Assembly: GCA_040385875.1 (NCBI GenBank)
Contig: JAZKGO010000130.1
Location: forward strand, 1-14,881
Direction: 5' to 3'
Origin: JANMZR01 sp040385875
GTDB taxonomy: Bacteria; Bacteroidota; Bacteroidia; Cytophagales; Spirosomataceae
Length of the DNA stretch: 14,881 nucleotides
The translations under genes were made by a program, and so were the position numbers. Each line of letters opens with the position of its first letter. Position 1 is the first letter of the stretch. Below the pieces are notes generated by a model. It made no database searches. It was not told the DNA's origin and saw only the letters and a program-made list of their open reading frames with translations. Positions 1 to 6,203 of this stretch are shown piece after piece.

Positions 1-329
1 ACATAGTTCAAATTCATGGCAAATGAATGTTGGCTTTCTGTATTGGTTTTGAGCCCTTTATATTGGCCATTCATTCCCATTGAAAACACTGTATACTTAT
101 TTCGGGCAAGTAGGGCAGGGTTAACGTTGTTGATATATAATCCAAGTGAGGAGGCAACGCCTGCTCCGGCCATGGCTTGATTTTCAGCATAGCCCATCTG
201 GAATTTTTCACCTAAACCCAAAGATGAATAAGGGGAGTTGCCAAGACCTTGGCCAAATGATTGTAAATCAGTGAATAAAAGCGCAAGTGAAATAATTACT
301 GAAACTTTAAATGAATTTTTATTTTTCAA
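1..329 (-). CDS. Outer-membrane beta-barrel protein (OmpP1/FadL-like), N-terminal part only
   Basis: This gene starts just after coaX and runs off the left edge, so only about 109 residues are visible. Translating from the TTG at 329 gives a basic start (MKNKNSFK), a hydrophobic stretch (VSVIISLALLF) and then SFGQG, which looks like a Sec signal peptide. The mature part has G-Y-A-x-N-x-A-M-A-G-A-G-V-A and Y-I-N-N-V-N-P-A-L-L, typical of the N-terminal 'hatch' of FadL/OmpP1-like outer-membrane proteins in Bacteroidota. It lies 10 bp after the coaX stop, so co-transcription is likely. The frame stays open upstream, and another TTG lies inside the end of coaX, so the exact start is uncertain. 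The likely role is an outer-membrane channel for hydrophobic compounds or an uncharacterised barrel; the substrate cannot be told. Confidence 0.72.
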   Translation of the reverse strand, partial: MKNKNSFKVSVIISLALLFTDLQSFGQGLGNSPYSSLGLGEKFQMGYAENQAMAGAGVASSLGLYINNVNPALLARNKYTVFSMGMNGQYKGLKTNTESQHSFAMNLNY

Positions 330-339
330 AATAACTTTT

Positions 340-1068
340 TTAAATATCAATAGTATTGATTAAGATCCTGTTCAAACCGAGTGTGACCAACTCAGGAACT
401 ACAAAGGTCGGCTTTTTTAACCGACTTTCAAAAACTGTTGCATCACCACCACAAAGTATAATCTTAAATTTTGTTAATTCAGCCTCATATTGTTCAATTA
501 TCCCATTGATTTCGGCAGCCATTCCATTCAAGACACCGCTTTTCATAGCCTGATTGGTATTTTTACCGATTAATTTAGGCCAAGGTTCAATCTCATTAAT
601 GAGTGGTAATTTTTTTGTAAAATGGTGCATCGCTTTAAAGCGCATTTTTAAGCCTGGGGCAATTATTCCCCCTTGAAACACCTTCCCCTTTTCAATAAAA
701 TCGTATTTGATGCAAGTGCCGGCATCAATAATCAGGCAGTTGGTATCAGGAAATACAACCGTAGCTCCCACTGCCGCAGCAATTCGATCTGCCCCAAGTG
801 TTTCTGGTGTTTCGTAATTTTTTTGAATGGGCAATTTTGTATCAACAGTAAGGATGGTCACAGGTTTATTTAAAATTCCAAATTCCCGTTTTAAATCTTC
901 TGCTGATTTTGTTACAGAACAAATCATAATTTGCTCAAAATCAAATGATTCACAATAATTAACTACTGTGCTAGAATTGATTTTTGGGAAATATTCTATT
1001 AATTTTTCATTTTCGAAATAGCCTATTTTTGAAAAGGTATTGCCGAAATCGATGCATAGGTTTTTCAT
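340..1068 (-). CDS. coaX: Type III pantothenate kinase (CoaX)
   Basis: The protein phosphorylates pantothenate in the first step of coenzyme A synthesis, in the cytoplasm. With the start at 1068 it has 242 residues, normal for the family. The ASKHA-fold motifs are present: DFGNT near residues 7-11 (phosphate-binding loop), TLGADR near 90-95, IIDAGT near 113-118, and GGIIAPGL near 134-141. The acidic residues expected in the active site are kept. Type III enzymes are known to need a monovalent cation and to resist feedback by CoA; this is family knowledge. The frame can be extended four residues to an ATG at 1080, but that ATG lies in the end of an inverted-repeat element, and starting at MKNLCIDFGNT fits the family better. 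No clear promoter or ribosome-binding site was seen. The outer-membrane protein follows after 10 bp. Confidence 0.93.
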   Translation of the reverse strand: MKNLCIDFGNTFSKIGYFENEKLIEYFPKINSSTVVNYCESFDFEQIMICSVTKSAEDLKREFGILNKPVTILTVDTKLPIQKNYETPETLGADRIAAAVGATVVFPDTNCLIIDAGTCIKYDFIEKGKVFQGGIIAPGLKMRFKAMHHFTKKLPLINEIEPWPKLIGKNTNQAMKSGVLNGMAAEINGIIEQYEAELTKFKIILCGGDATVFESRLKKPTFVVPELVTLGLNRILINTIDI

Positions 1069-1075
1069 TCTTTTT

Positions 1076-1204
1076 GTCATTTCGAGTTGCCCCGGAGGTG
1101 GTTATCGAGAAATCTAAGGATTATTTTGTAACTCCTAACATGAATAATGGTACTACTTTTATCTATTAGATTTCTCCTCAGGCTTTCAACAAGTCGGAAT
1201 GAGA
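1076..1204. repeat. REP/MITE-like inverted-repeat element between coaX and the SDR gene
   Basis: The ends are an imperfect inverted pair: TGTCATTTCGA (1076-1086) and TCGGAATGAGA (1194-1204), matching at 9 of 11 positions. Inside them GAGAAATCTAA (1107-1117) and TTAGATTTCTC (1166-1176) are a perfect 11-bp inverted pair. The element can therefore fold into a long hairpin with a loop of about 48 bases. It has no open reading frame of its own and fills almost the whole gap between the SDR stop and coaX. Its shape resembles the dispersed small repeats with ends like GTCATTTCGA that occur in many Bacteroidota genomes. Only one copy is in this window, so dispersal cannot be shown here. Confidence 0.72.
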
Positions 1205-1214
1205 AAGGCGATTC

Positions 1215-1985
1215 TTAAATTGTGGTACCCCCATCGGCCGAAAATATGCCTCCAGTTGTATAGGAAGAGGCACCAGATGCTAAATATAGCGCTAATCCAG
1301 CTATTTCCTCTACTGTACCCATTCTTGCGATGGCGATATGTTTCGTGAATTTCTTCAGAATGTCTTCGTTTTCCCAAAGCGCTTTTGAGAATTTGGTTTT
1401 GATTAATCCAGGGCAAATAGAATTGACTCTGATTCCATCATGACCCCATTCTTTGGCAGAGGCCTTAGTGAGCATATTTAAGGCAGCCTTACTAATGGAG
1501 TAAAGGCCTAATCCCTGATCTGGAGTAATGCCAGCAATACTACTAATATTGATAATGGAGCCACCTCCACGGCTTTTCATTGAAGCATGCACCAGCTTGC
1601 TAAGCTCAAAAGGTGCTTTTACATTTACATTCATTATTTTATCAAATGCCCATTCTTCGGCTTCTAACAGACCTCCAAAAACTGGGTTCGTGGCAGCATT
1701 ATTTACTAAAATGTCAATGCCACCAAATAGCTCAATTGTCTTATTAACCAGCCTTTTGCAATCCTCAATATCGCCAGCATTGGCGGCTATACCAATGGCT
1801 TTTCCGCCGCTATTAATGATTTCTTGAGCAAGCCTGTTGATATCTTCTTGTTTTCGGCTATTGATTACTACCGTGGCACCAGCAGCTGCCAAATATCGGG
1901 CGATACCTTCCCCAATACCTTTACTTGCACCTGTAATAAGGGCTACTTTATCCGATAAATTAAAAATTTGATTAGGGGCTGACAT
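1215..1985 (-). CDS. SDR-family NAD(P)H-dependent oxidoreductase
   Basis: This is a classical short-chain dehydrogenase/reductase of 256 residues, the usual length, and should be a soluble cytoplasmic enzyme that reduces a carbonyl or oxidises an alcohol. It has a Rossmann glycine motif TGASKGIG (18-25), the NNAA motif (95-98), an active-site serine in NISS (148/149), and YxxxK with Tyr162 and Lys166. NSR after the second strand (42-44) suggests a preference for NADP. The NNAATNPVFG stretch and the C-terminal SADGG resemble DHRS4-type carbonyl reductases more than FabG, but the substrate is not readable from sequence. The start ATG at 1985 faces a -7 promoter motif on the same strand at 2040-2047. 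The stop lies only 10 bp from a repeat element that separates it from coaX. Confidence 0.9.
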   Translation of the reverse strand: MSAPNQIFNLSDKVALITGASKGIGEGIARYLAAAGATVVINSRKQEDINRLAQEIINSGGKAIGIAANAGDIEDCKRLVNKTIELFGGIDILVNNAATNPVFGGLLEAEEWAFDKIMNVNVKAPFELSKLVHASMKSRGGGSIINISSIAGITPDQGLGLYSISKAALNMLTKASAKEWGHDGIRVNSICPGLIKTKFSKALWENEDILKKFTKHIAIARMGTVEEIAGLALYLASGASSYTTGGIFSADGGTTI

Positions 1986-2039
1986 TAAAATTTGATTAAA
2001 ATTGTATAGTAATAGTGATAGTAATTATGAATTTCATGA

Positions 2040-2047
2040 CAAAACTA
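2040..2047 (-). promoter_or_regulatory. Bacteroidota -7 promoter motif for the SDR gene
   Basis: On the minus strand this reads TAGTTTTG, a match to TAnnTTTG. It would place the transcript start roughly 50 bases upstream of the SDR start codon. No convincing -33 TTTG partner was seen at the usual spacing, and the region is A/T-rich, so chance matches are possible. Confidence 0.4.
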
Positions 2048-2072
2048 TCAATTTTAGCTAAATATTGTTCGT

Positions 2073-2080
2073 TATATTTG
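2073..2080 (+). promoter_or_regulatory. Bacteroidota -7 promoter motif for the small membrane protein and symporter
   Basis: The plus strand reads TATATTTG, a full match to TAnnTTTG, and lies only 6 bases before the ATG at 2087. If used, transcription would begin at or within a few bases of that ATG, making the mRNA leaderless or nearly so. No clear -33 element was seen. Confidence 0.5.
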
Positions 2081-2086
2081 CAAAAC

Positions 2087-2227
2087 ATGGATAAACCTAC
2101 ACAAACCGAAATTTCTGAAAAAGCCCCTTTTTTCCAATCCTGGAATAGTTTATACCTAATTGTAATCGGTTTTTTAGTCTTTTGCATATTGTTTTTTTAT
2201 TTCCTAACCGATTTTTTTAACAGTTAA
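2087..2227 (+). CDS. Small single-pass membrane protein upstream of the sodium:solute symporter
   Basis: This is a 46-residue protein, MDKPTQTEISEKAPFFQSWN followed by one strongly hydrophobic segment (about residues 21-42) and a short polar tail. It reads as a single transmembrane helix with a polar N-terminal arm and a PFFxSW motif at the membrane edge. It ends 10 bp before the symporter start on the same strand, so the two should be co-transcribed. Small membrane subunits next to SSS-family transporters are known (for example YhdT by PanF, and DUF4212 proteins by ActP-like transporters), so an accessory role is a reasonable inference, not a demonstrated one. The frame is open further upstream to 2015, but that longer version would begin before the promoter motif and is less likely. 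Confidence 0.68.
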   Translation: MDKPTQTEISEKAPFFQSWNSLYLIVIGFLVFCILFFYFLTDFFNS

Positions 2228-2237
2228 GCCCTTATAA

Positions 2238-3908
2238 ATGAGTACTTTAGATTGGATTGTGCTTTTGGTTACCCTTGCCTTTGTGGTGTTTTATGGTATT
2301 TGGAAAGGCCGTGGTGATAAAAATATTGAAGGCTATTTATTGGGCGATCACTCCTTAAATTGGTTTAAAGTTTGTCTATCTGTAATGGCCACTCAGGCCA
2401 GTGCCATCACTTTTTTATCGGTTCCGGGGCAAGCCTATTCCGATGGAATGCGTTTCGTCCAGTTTTATTTTGGACTTCCCTTAGCTATGATTGTGATTTC
2501 CATCACTTTTGTACCAGTGTTTCATAGATTGAAATTATATACCGCTTATGAGTTTTTAGAAGGCCGCTTTGATTTAAAAACCCGAGTGCTCACCTCTCTT
2601 TTATTTTTGATTCCACGGGCACTTTCAACTGGTGTGACCATTTCTGCCCCCTCCATTATTTTATCCACTATTTTGGGTTGGGATCTCGGCATCACTACTT
2701 TTTTTACAGGTATAATCGTAATTATTTATTGTGTAGTGGGTGGCACAAAGGGGGTGTCCTATACCCAAATGCAGCAAATGTTTGTCATATTGATAGGCAT
2801 GTTTATGGCTGGTTATTTGATTGTGAAACTTTTACCCAATGAAGTTGGCTTTATCGATAGCTTGAAAATTGCGGGCAAATTTGGTAAAATGAACGTAATT
2901 GACTGGAAATTTGACCTCAATAATCGATACAATGTATGGTCGGGTTTGATAGGTGGTTTTTTTCTCCAGCTTTCTTATTTTGGTACTGATCAAAGCCAAG
3001 TGGGGCGCTATCTGACGGCTTCGAGCGAAAAAGAAAGTAAGTTGGGCTTGTTAGCCAACGGATTATTGAAAATACCAATGCAGTTTTTTATTCTTTTAGT
3101 GGGAGTTTTGGTTTTTGTTTTTTACCAATTCAACCAACCTCCATTGAACTTTAATAGCATTCAGGAGCAAAAAGTGATCAGCAGTGATAAAGGGGTCGAA
3201 TATCTGACACTTCAAAAACAGCATGCACAATTATTTGAAAAAAAGAAGGCTACTCTTTTGGCCATTGAAAGTAACAAGGAAGTACAAGATTTTTCAAAAG
3301 TTAAATTAATTGAAGAGGAAGCTCAAACAGTAAAAAAGAAAGCACAGGATTTAATTTTGATAGCCGACCCAAACGCTGAAAAAAATGATGTGAATTATAT
3401 TTTTCTGACTTTCGTGAATAAATATTTGCCCAAAGGCTTGGTGGGTTTACTGATAGCTATGATACTTTTGGCATCAATGGGATCAATGGCTTCCGCTTTT
3501 AATTCACTTACCTCAACCAGTATTATTGATATTTATAAACGATTGATTAAACCCGAAGCATCAGAAACACATTACCTTAATTCATCAAAATTGGTCACAC
3601 TTTTTTGGGGAATTTTTTGTGTGGTAGTGGCACTTTTTGCCACTAAAATGGGGAGCTTGATTGAAGTGGTGAATATATTAGGCTCATGGTTTTATGGTAC
3701 TATCCTAGGGGTGTTTTTAGTTGCGTTTTATATGAAAAACATAAAAGGCGGAGTGGTATTTTATGCAGCTATTTTGGCGGAGGCATTGGTTTTGTATTTT
3801 TATTTTATTGATCTAACAGCATTCCTTTGGCTCAATTTAATTGGTTGCGTAATGGTAATGGGCTTTTCGTATTTGTTTAGCTTAGTCACAAGTCTCAAGA
3901 AGTCATAG
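2238..3908 (+). CDS. Sodium:solute symporter (SSS family)
   Basis: A 556-residue inner-membrane transporter, expected to couple sodium entry to uptake of a small solute. It has about 12-13 hydrophobic segments. Family landmarks are the early unwound-helix region with SVMATQASAITFLSVPG (48-64), GGTKGVSYTQMQQ (168-180), and the SSS signature around FGTDQSQVGRYL (248-259). The later core helix carries ASMGSMASAFNSLTSTSIIDIY (412-433), matching the helix-8 region that contributes to the sodium site. Between two helices, residues about 303-385 form a charged, probably helical insertion rich in Lys, Glu and Gln. The substrate (sugar, carboxylate, vitamin or other) cannot be assigned. The gene follows the 46-residue membrane protein by 10 bp and ends in a stem-loop shared with the convergent DUF2911 gene. 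Confidence 0.93.
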   Translation: MSTLDWIVLLVTLAFVVFYGIWKGRGDKNIEGYLLGDHSLNWFKVCLSVMATQASAITFLSVPGQAYSDGMRFVQFYFGLPLAMIVISITFVPVFHRLKLYTAYEFLEGRFDLKTRVLTSLLFLIPRALSTGVTISAPSIILSTILGWDLGITTFFTGIIVIIYCVVGGTKGVSYTQMQQMFVILIGMFMAGYLIVKLLPNEVGFIDSLKIAGKFGKMNVIDWKFDLNNRYNVWSGLIGGFFLQLSYFGTDQSQVGRYLTASSEKESKLGLLANGLLKIPMQFFILLVGVLVFVFYQFNQPPLNFNSIQEQKVISSDKGVEYLTLQKQHAQLFEKKKATLLAIESNKEVQDFSKVKLIEEEAQTVKKKAQDLILIADPNAEKNDVNYIFLTFVNKYLPKGLVGLLIAMILLASMGSMASAFNSLTSTSIIDIYKRLIKPEASETHYLNSSKLVTLFWGIFCVVVALFATKMGSLIEVVNILGSWFYGTILGVFLVAFYMKNIKGGVVFYAAILAEALVLYFYFIDLTAFLWLNLIGCVMVMGFSYLFSLVTSLKKS

Positions 3909-3925
3909 CCATAAGTTAAAAATAC

Positions 3926-3984
3926 GTCAAAAAAAAGTCGTAAGGAAACCAAATATTTTGGCTCGTAACTTACGACTTTTTGAC
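3926..3984. terminator. Bidirectional stem-loop terminator between convergent genes
   Basis: The arms are 3926-3944 and 3969-3984: GTCAAAAA...GTCGTAAG pairs with CTTACGACTTTTTGAC, with three extra A bases in the left arm. The loop holds a small CCAAA/TTTGG pair. The A and T runs in the arms give a U-tract in both directions, so it can terminate the symporter and the DUF2911 gene. Further copies of GACTTA-type words follow to 3997, so it may be a domesticated repeat rather than a plain terminator. Confidence 0.7.
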
Positions 3985-3997
3985 TTATGACTTAAGA

Positions 3998-4873
3998 CTA
4001 TTTCTTCTTCTTTTTCAAAACTGATGGTGCAACCACTGGTATTTTTGAGGTAATCTCAGTAATGCCTTTTTCAATAGCCTCTTTAAAGAATTGAAAGCTG
4101 CCAGAATTGTCGGTGCTTCCCAGCGACAAAGCTTTCTGAGCAAATGGAAGGGCCTCTGTGTACCGACCTAATTTGTTCAAAATCTGGGCTTTAGTCCATA
4201 CATTTCTAAATGTTTCGTTTGATCCGATAGATAGGTCTACTAGTTTTAGCGCTTGATCAAGATTTTGACCTTTACCCAACAAATAATTAGCTGCATTTGC
4301 CATATTATTTGAATTGTCGGCATTCATTTTCTCAATTCCAGCAGAAACTGCTGAATTTACATCCACTCCAATTTTAATTGGAATTAATGTTCTTTCCCAA
4401 GCGATATTCAAATTGGCAGTGCTATCTGTAATATCCTCTATGTCAATGCCAAATGTTTGTTTTGTGGGTATGGTAACCGTACTCACATGTACCCTCAATG
4501 CATCTTTTTCCTTTGAATAATTGGCCTCAGAGGCTGTGGCATCTTTATTGAATATCACCATAAAATGGCCCATCATTGGTATGCTGAATAGTGAATAGGT
4601 GCCAGCTGCTAATTTTTGACCTTCAATCGTTATGTCTGATGAAGAAGTTATTTGAGTTGCCCCATTGGCTCCAGTACGCCACAACTTATCAAATGGCAAT
4701 AATTTGCCAAATATTTCACGACCTTTCATGCTTGGTCTTGAATATTTAATGGTAATATCTGTGGTGCCAATTGTTTGGGTAAGACTAGCCGAAGGGCTAG
4801 CAGGTGGGGTTCGAAGTTGAGCTGTGGCCACAACCGACAATAATGTAAGCGTTGATAGAAGTAATTTTTTCAT
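3998..4873 (-). CDS. DUF2911 domain protein with TPR-like C-terminus, exported
   Basis: A 291-residue protein with a Sec signal peptide (MKKLLLSTLTLLSVVATAQ, cleavage near residue 19). The DUF2911 domain covers about 25-165 and shows its hallmark YSRPSMKGREIFG (44-56) followed by WRTGANGAT (65-73), then GTYSLFSIP (91-99). The C-terminal part (about 180-265) is helical, with repeated alanine/leucine patterns such as A-x-I-L-N-K-L-G-R-Y-T-E-A-L-P-F-A, consistent with TPR-like repeats. It ends in five lysines. DUF2911 proteins are common in Bacteroidota and have no established function; location should be periplasm or outer surface. The stop codon abuts the stem-loop shared with the convergent symporter. 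The promoter region is shared with the divergent Nudix gene. Confidence 0.9.
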   Translation of the reverse strand: MKKLLLSTLTLLSVVATAQLRTPPASPSASLTQTIGTTDITIKYSRPSMKGREIFGKLLPFDKLWRTGANGATQITSSSDITIEGQKLAAGTYSLFSIPMMGHFMVIFNKDATASEANYSKEKDALRVHVSTVTIPTKQTFGIDIEDITDSTANLNIAWERTLIPIKIGVDVNSAVSAGIEKMNADNSNNMANAANYLLGKGQNLDQALKLVDLSIGSNETFRNVWTKAQILNKLGRYTEALPFAQKALSLGSTDNSGSFQFFKEAIEKGITEITSKIPVVAPSVLKKKKK

Positions 4874-4910
4874 TGTTGTTTTTTATGTTTTAGTTTTGCA
4901 ATCTGGTTAA

Positions 4911-4927
4911 ATATCAATATTTGATAT
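4911..4927. promoter_or_regulatory. 17-bp perfect dyad, possible operator
   Basis: ATATCAA-TAT-TTGATAT is a perfect 7-bp inverted pair with a 3-base spacer. It lies between two divergent genes, next to the promoter motifs at 4932-4952 and inside the predicted leader of the DUF2911 gene. It could bind a dimeric regulator, but A/T-rich dyads also arise by chance. Confidence 0.35.
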
Positions 4928-4931
4928 TATT

Positions 4932-4939
4932 TAACTTTG
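4932..4939 (+). promoter_or_regulatory. Bacteroidota -7 promoter motif for the Nudix gene
   Basis: The plus strand reads TAACTTTG, matching TAnnTTTG, which would give a leader of about 60 bases before the Nudix start. A TTTG at 4920-4923 is too close to serve as the -33 element. Confidence 0.42.
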
Positions 4940-4944
4940 CACAC

Positions 4945-4952
4945 CAAAATTA
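4945..4952 (-). promoter_or_regulatory. Bacteroidota -7 promoter motif for the DUF2911 gene
   Basis: The minus strand reads TAATTTTG, matching TAnnTTTG, and would give a leader of about 65-70 bases that includes the dyad at 4911-4927. It lies 5 bp from the plus-strand motif for the Nudix gene, so the two promoters would compete for RNA polymerase. Confidence 0.35.
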
Positions 4953-5003
4953 AATTCAATTATTCGATTTACAACATAAAATTAAAAACAAAGGGTTTCT
5001 ATC

Positions 5004-5543
5004 ATGCATCGCAGTCCGTTATTAGAGCTTCTCAAATCGTATTCTACCCATTATTTAGAGGAGCAAGAATACAAAAATAGAACAATCGATTTTGTTGTGA
5101 GTGAGCCAGATTGTTTTAAAAGGGAACTGATTAAAGGCCATATAACAGGTTCGGCCATGATTGTAAATCAGGCACTTACCAAAACTGTACTCGTACTACA
5201 TGCAAAAATAAATAAGTGGTTGCAACCTGGTGGCCATGCCGATGGTGAAACAGACATATTAATGGTAGCGATGAAAGAAGCAAAAGAAGAAACTGGCTTG
5301 AATAATTTGCAAATAGTCTCTGAGATATTGGATATTGATGTGCATACTATTTCCGCTCGAAAATTAGTGCCAGCTCATTTGCATTATGATATTCGTTTTT
5401 TGATTATTGCTGATGAAAATGAGCCTTTTCAAATTTCAGACGAATCGACTGATATTCAGTGGATTAGTTTAGATGAAGTGCCTCAATATAATTCAGAAAA
5501 TTCATTGTTGAGAATGGTGGAAAAAGTGCAAAATAAAGATTGA
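5004..5543 (+). CDS. Nudix hydrolase
   Basis: A 179-residue cytoplasmic enzyme of the Nudix superfamily, which cleaves nucleoside diphosphates linked to another group, with a divalent metal. The Nudix box spans about 77-99: GHADGET at the start, then KEAKEETGL with the metal-binding glutamates at 95 and 96. Two positions differ from the textbook pattern: Thr83 replaces the first glutamate (Glu82 is next to it) and Lys91 replaces arginine. The GGHADGE...VA.KEA.EETGL form appears to be a recognised sub-type, so activity is still likely. The substrate is unknown; nucleotide-sugar or oxidised-nucleotide cleanup are options. It has its own promoter motif and converges with the cyclophilin gene across only 8 bp, with no obvious terminator between them. 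Confidence 0.9.
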   Translation: MHRSPLLELLKSYSTHYLEEQEYKNRTIDFVVSEPDCFKRELIKGHITGSAMIVNQALTKTVLVLHAKINKWLQPGGHADGETDILMVAMKEAKEETGLNNLQIVSEILDIDVHTISARKLVPAHLHYDIRFLIIADENEPFQISDESTDIQWISLDEVPQYNSENSLLRMVEKVQNKD

Positions 5544-5551
5544 GGTTACTT

Positions 5552-6199
5552 CTATTTTTCTATTATTTCAATGCTAAATCTTGGCATTTCCAACGGCTTA
5601 TCGGTATCTACCAATTCTAATTGAGATATTTTTTCGGCCACATCAATGCCTTTTAATACTTCACCAAATACCGTATATTCATTGTCAAACACTATTTCTC
5701 CTCCAATTTTTAGATAAATGTCTTTCAAGTCTTGAGAGTATTTTGTCAACTCCTCTTCTCCATAATAAACGCCTTTAGTGATAATGAAAAACTCAGTCGC
5801 TGAACTCATTTTCTTTTCATTCCCTTCTGAATATCTTGCCATTGCTACCGAACCATATTTGTGAATTCTATTTTTTCTGAATTCTGAAGGGATCAAATAT
5901 TTTAGTTTGTCCTCATTATTGGCCCCACCTTGGATGCAAAGGCCTTTAACAATTCGATAAATTTTACGGTCGTCATAATATTTGTTTTTGATTAGTCTGA
6001 TAAAATTAGCCCGATGTAATGGGGTATCATTGTATAGCTCAATCAATATATTTCCAAATTTTGTTTTGATAACTATTTGATTTTCAGTATTTTCCTTTCC
6101 ATATTCCAGTAATGTGTTAGTTACTTTATCAGAAGGTATTTCTAAATCGGGGCTGCACGAAAGCGCTAAAAAAGATAGAAATAGTAGTAGTTGTTTCAT
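5552..6199 (-). CDS. Cyclophilin-type peptidyl-prolyl isomerase, lipoprotein
   Basis: From the ATG at 6199 the protein has 215 residues and begins MKQLLLFLSFLALSC, a lipoprotein signal with the lipid-carrying cysteine at 15, so it is probably anchored to a membrane facing the periplasm. The cyclophilin domain covers about 42-212: TKFGNILIELYND...HRANF (47-66), then IYRIVKGLCIQGGA (80-93), which keeps the catalytic arginine (82) and glutamine (90), while the usual phenylalanine is Leu87. EFFII (136-140) and FGEVLKGIDV (178-187) match later family blocks. Its role would be proline isomerisation in folding of exported proteins. The frame extends upstream to a TTG at 6247, but that part overlaps the end of the deaminase and would bury the signal peptide. 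It is the last gene of the amidase-deaminase set, 4 bp after the deaminase. Confidence 0.9.
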   Translation of the reverse strand: MKQLLLFLSFLALSCSPDLEIPSDKVTNTLLEYGKENTENQIVIKTKFGNILIELYNDTPLHRANFIRLIKNKYYDDRKIYRIVKGLCIQGGANNEDKLKYLIPSEFRKNRIHKYGSVAMARYSEGNEKKMSSATEFFIITKGVYYGEEELTKYSQDLKDIYLKIGGEIVFDNEYTVFGEVLKGIDVAEKISQLELVDTDKPLEMPRFSIEIIEK

Positions 6200-6203
6200 T
6201 TTT

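Noticed and set aside
1985..2003. Short tandem TTAAAATT words before the SDR start
   Set aside because: Two short A/T-rich copies are expected by chance in such a leader and do not form a supported regulatory site.
2015..2086. Longer version of the small membrane protein starting at 2015
   Set aside because: It would begin upstream of the TAnnTTTG motif at 2073-2080 and adds a stretch encoded by promoter-like A/T-rich sequence.
5077..5543. Possible inactive Nudix enzyme because the first box glutamate is replaced by threonine
   Set aside because: The metal-binding EE pair is intact and this variant box seems normal for its sub-type, so calling it inactive is not supported.
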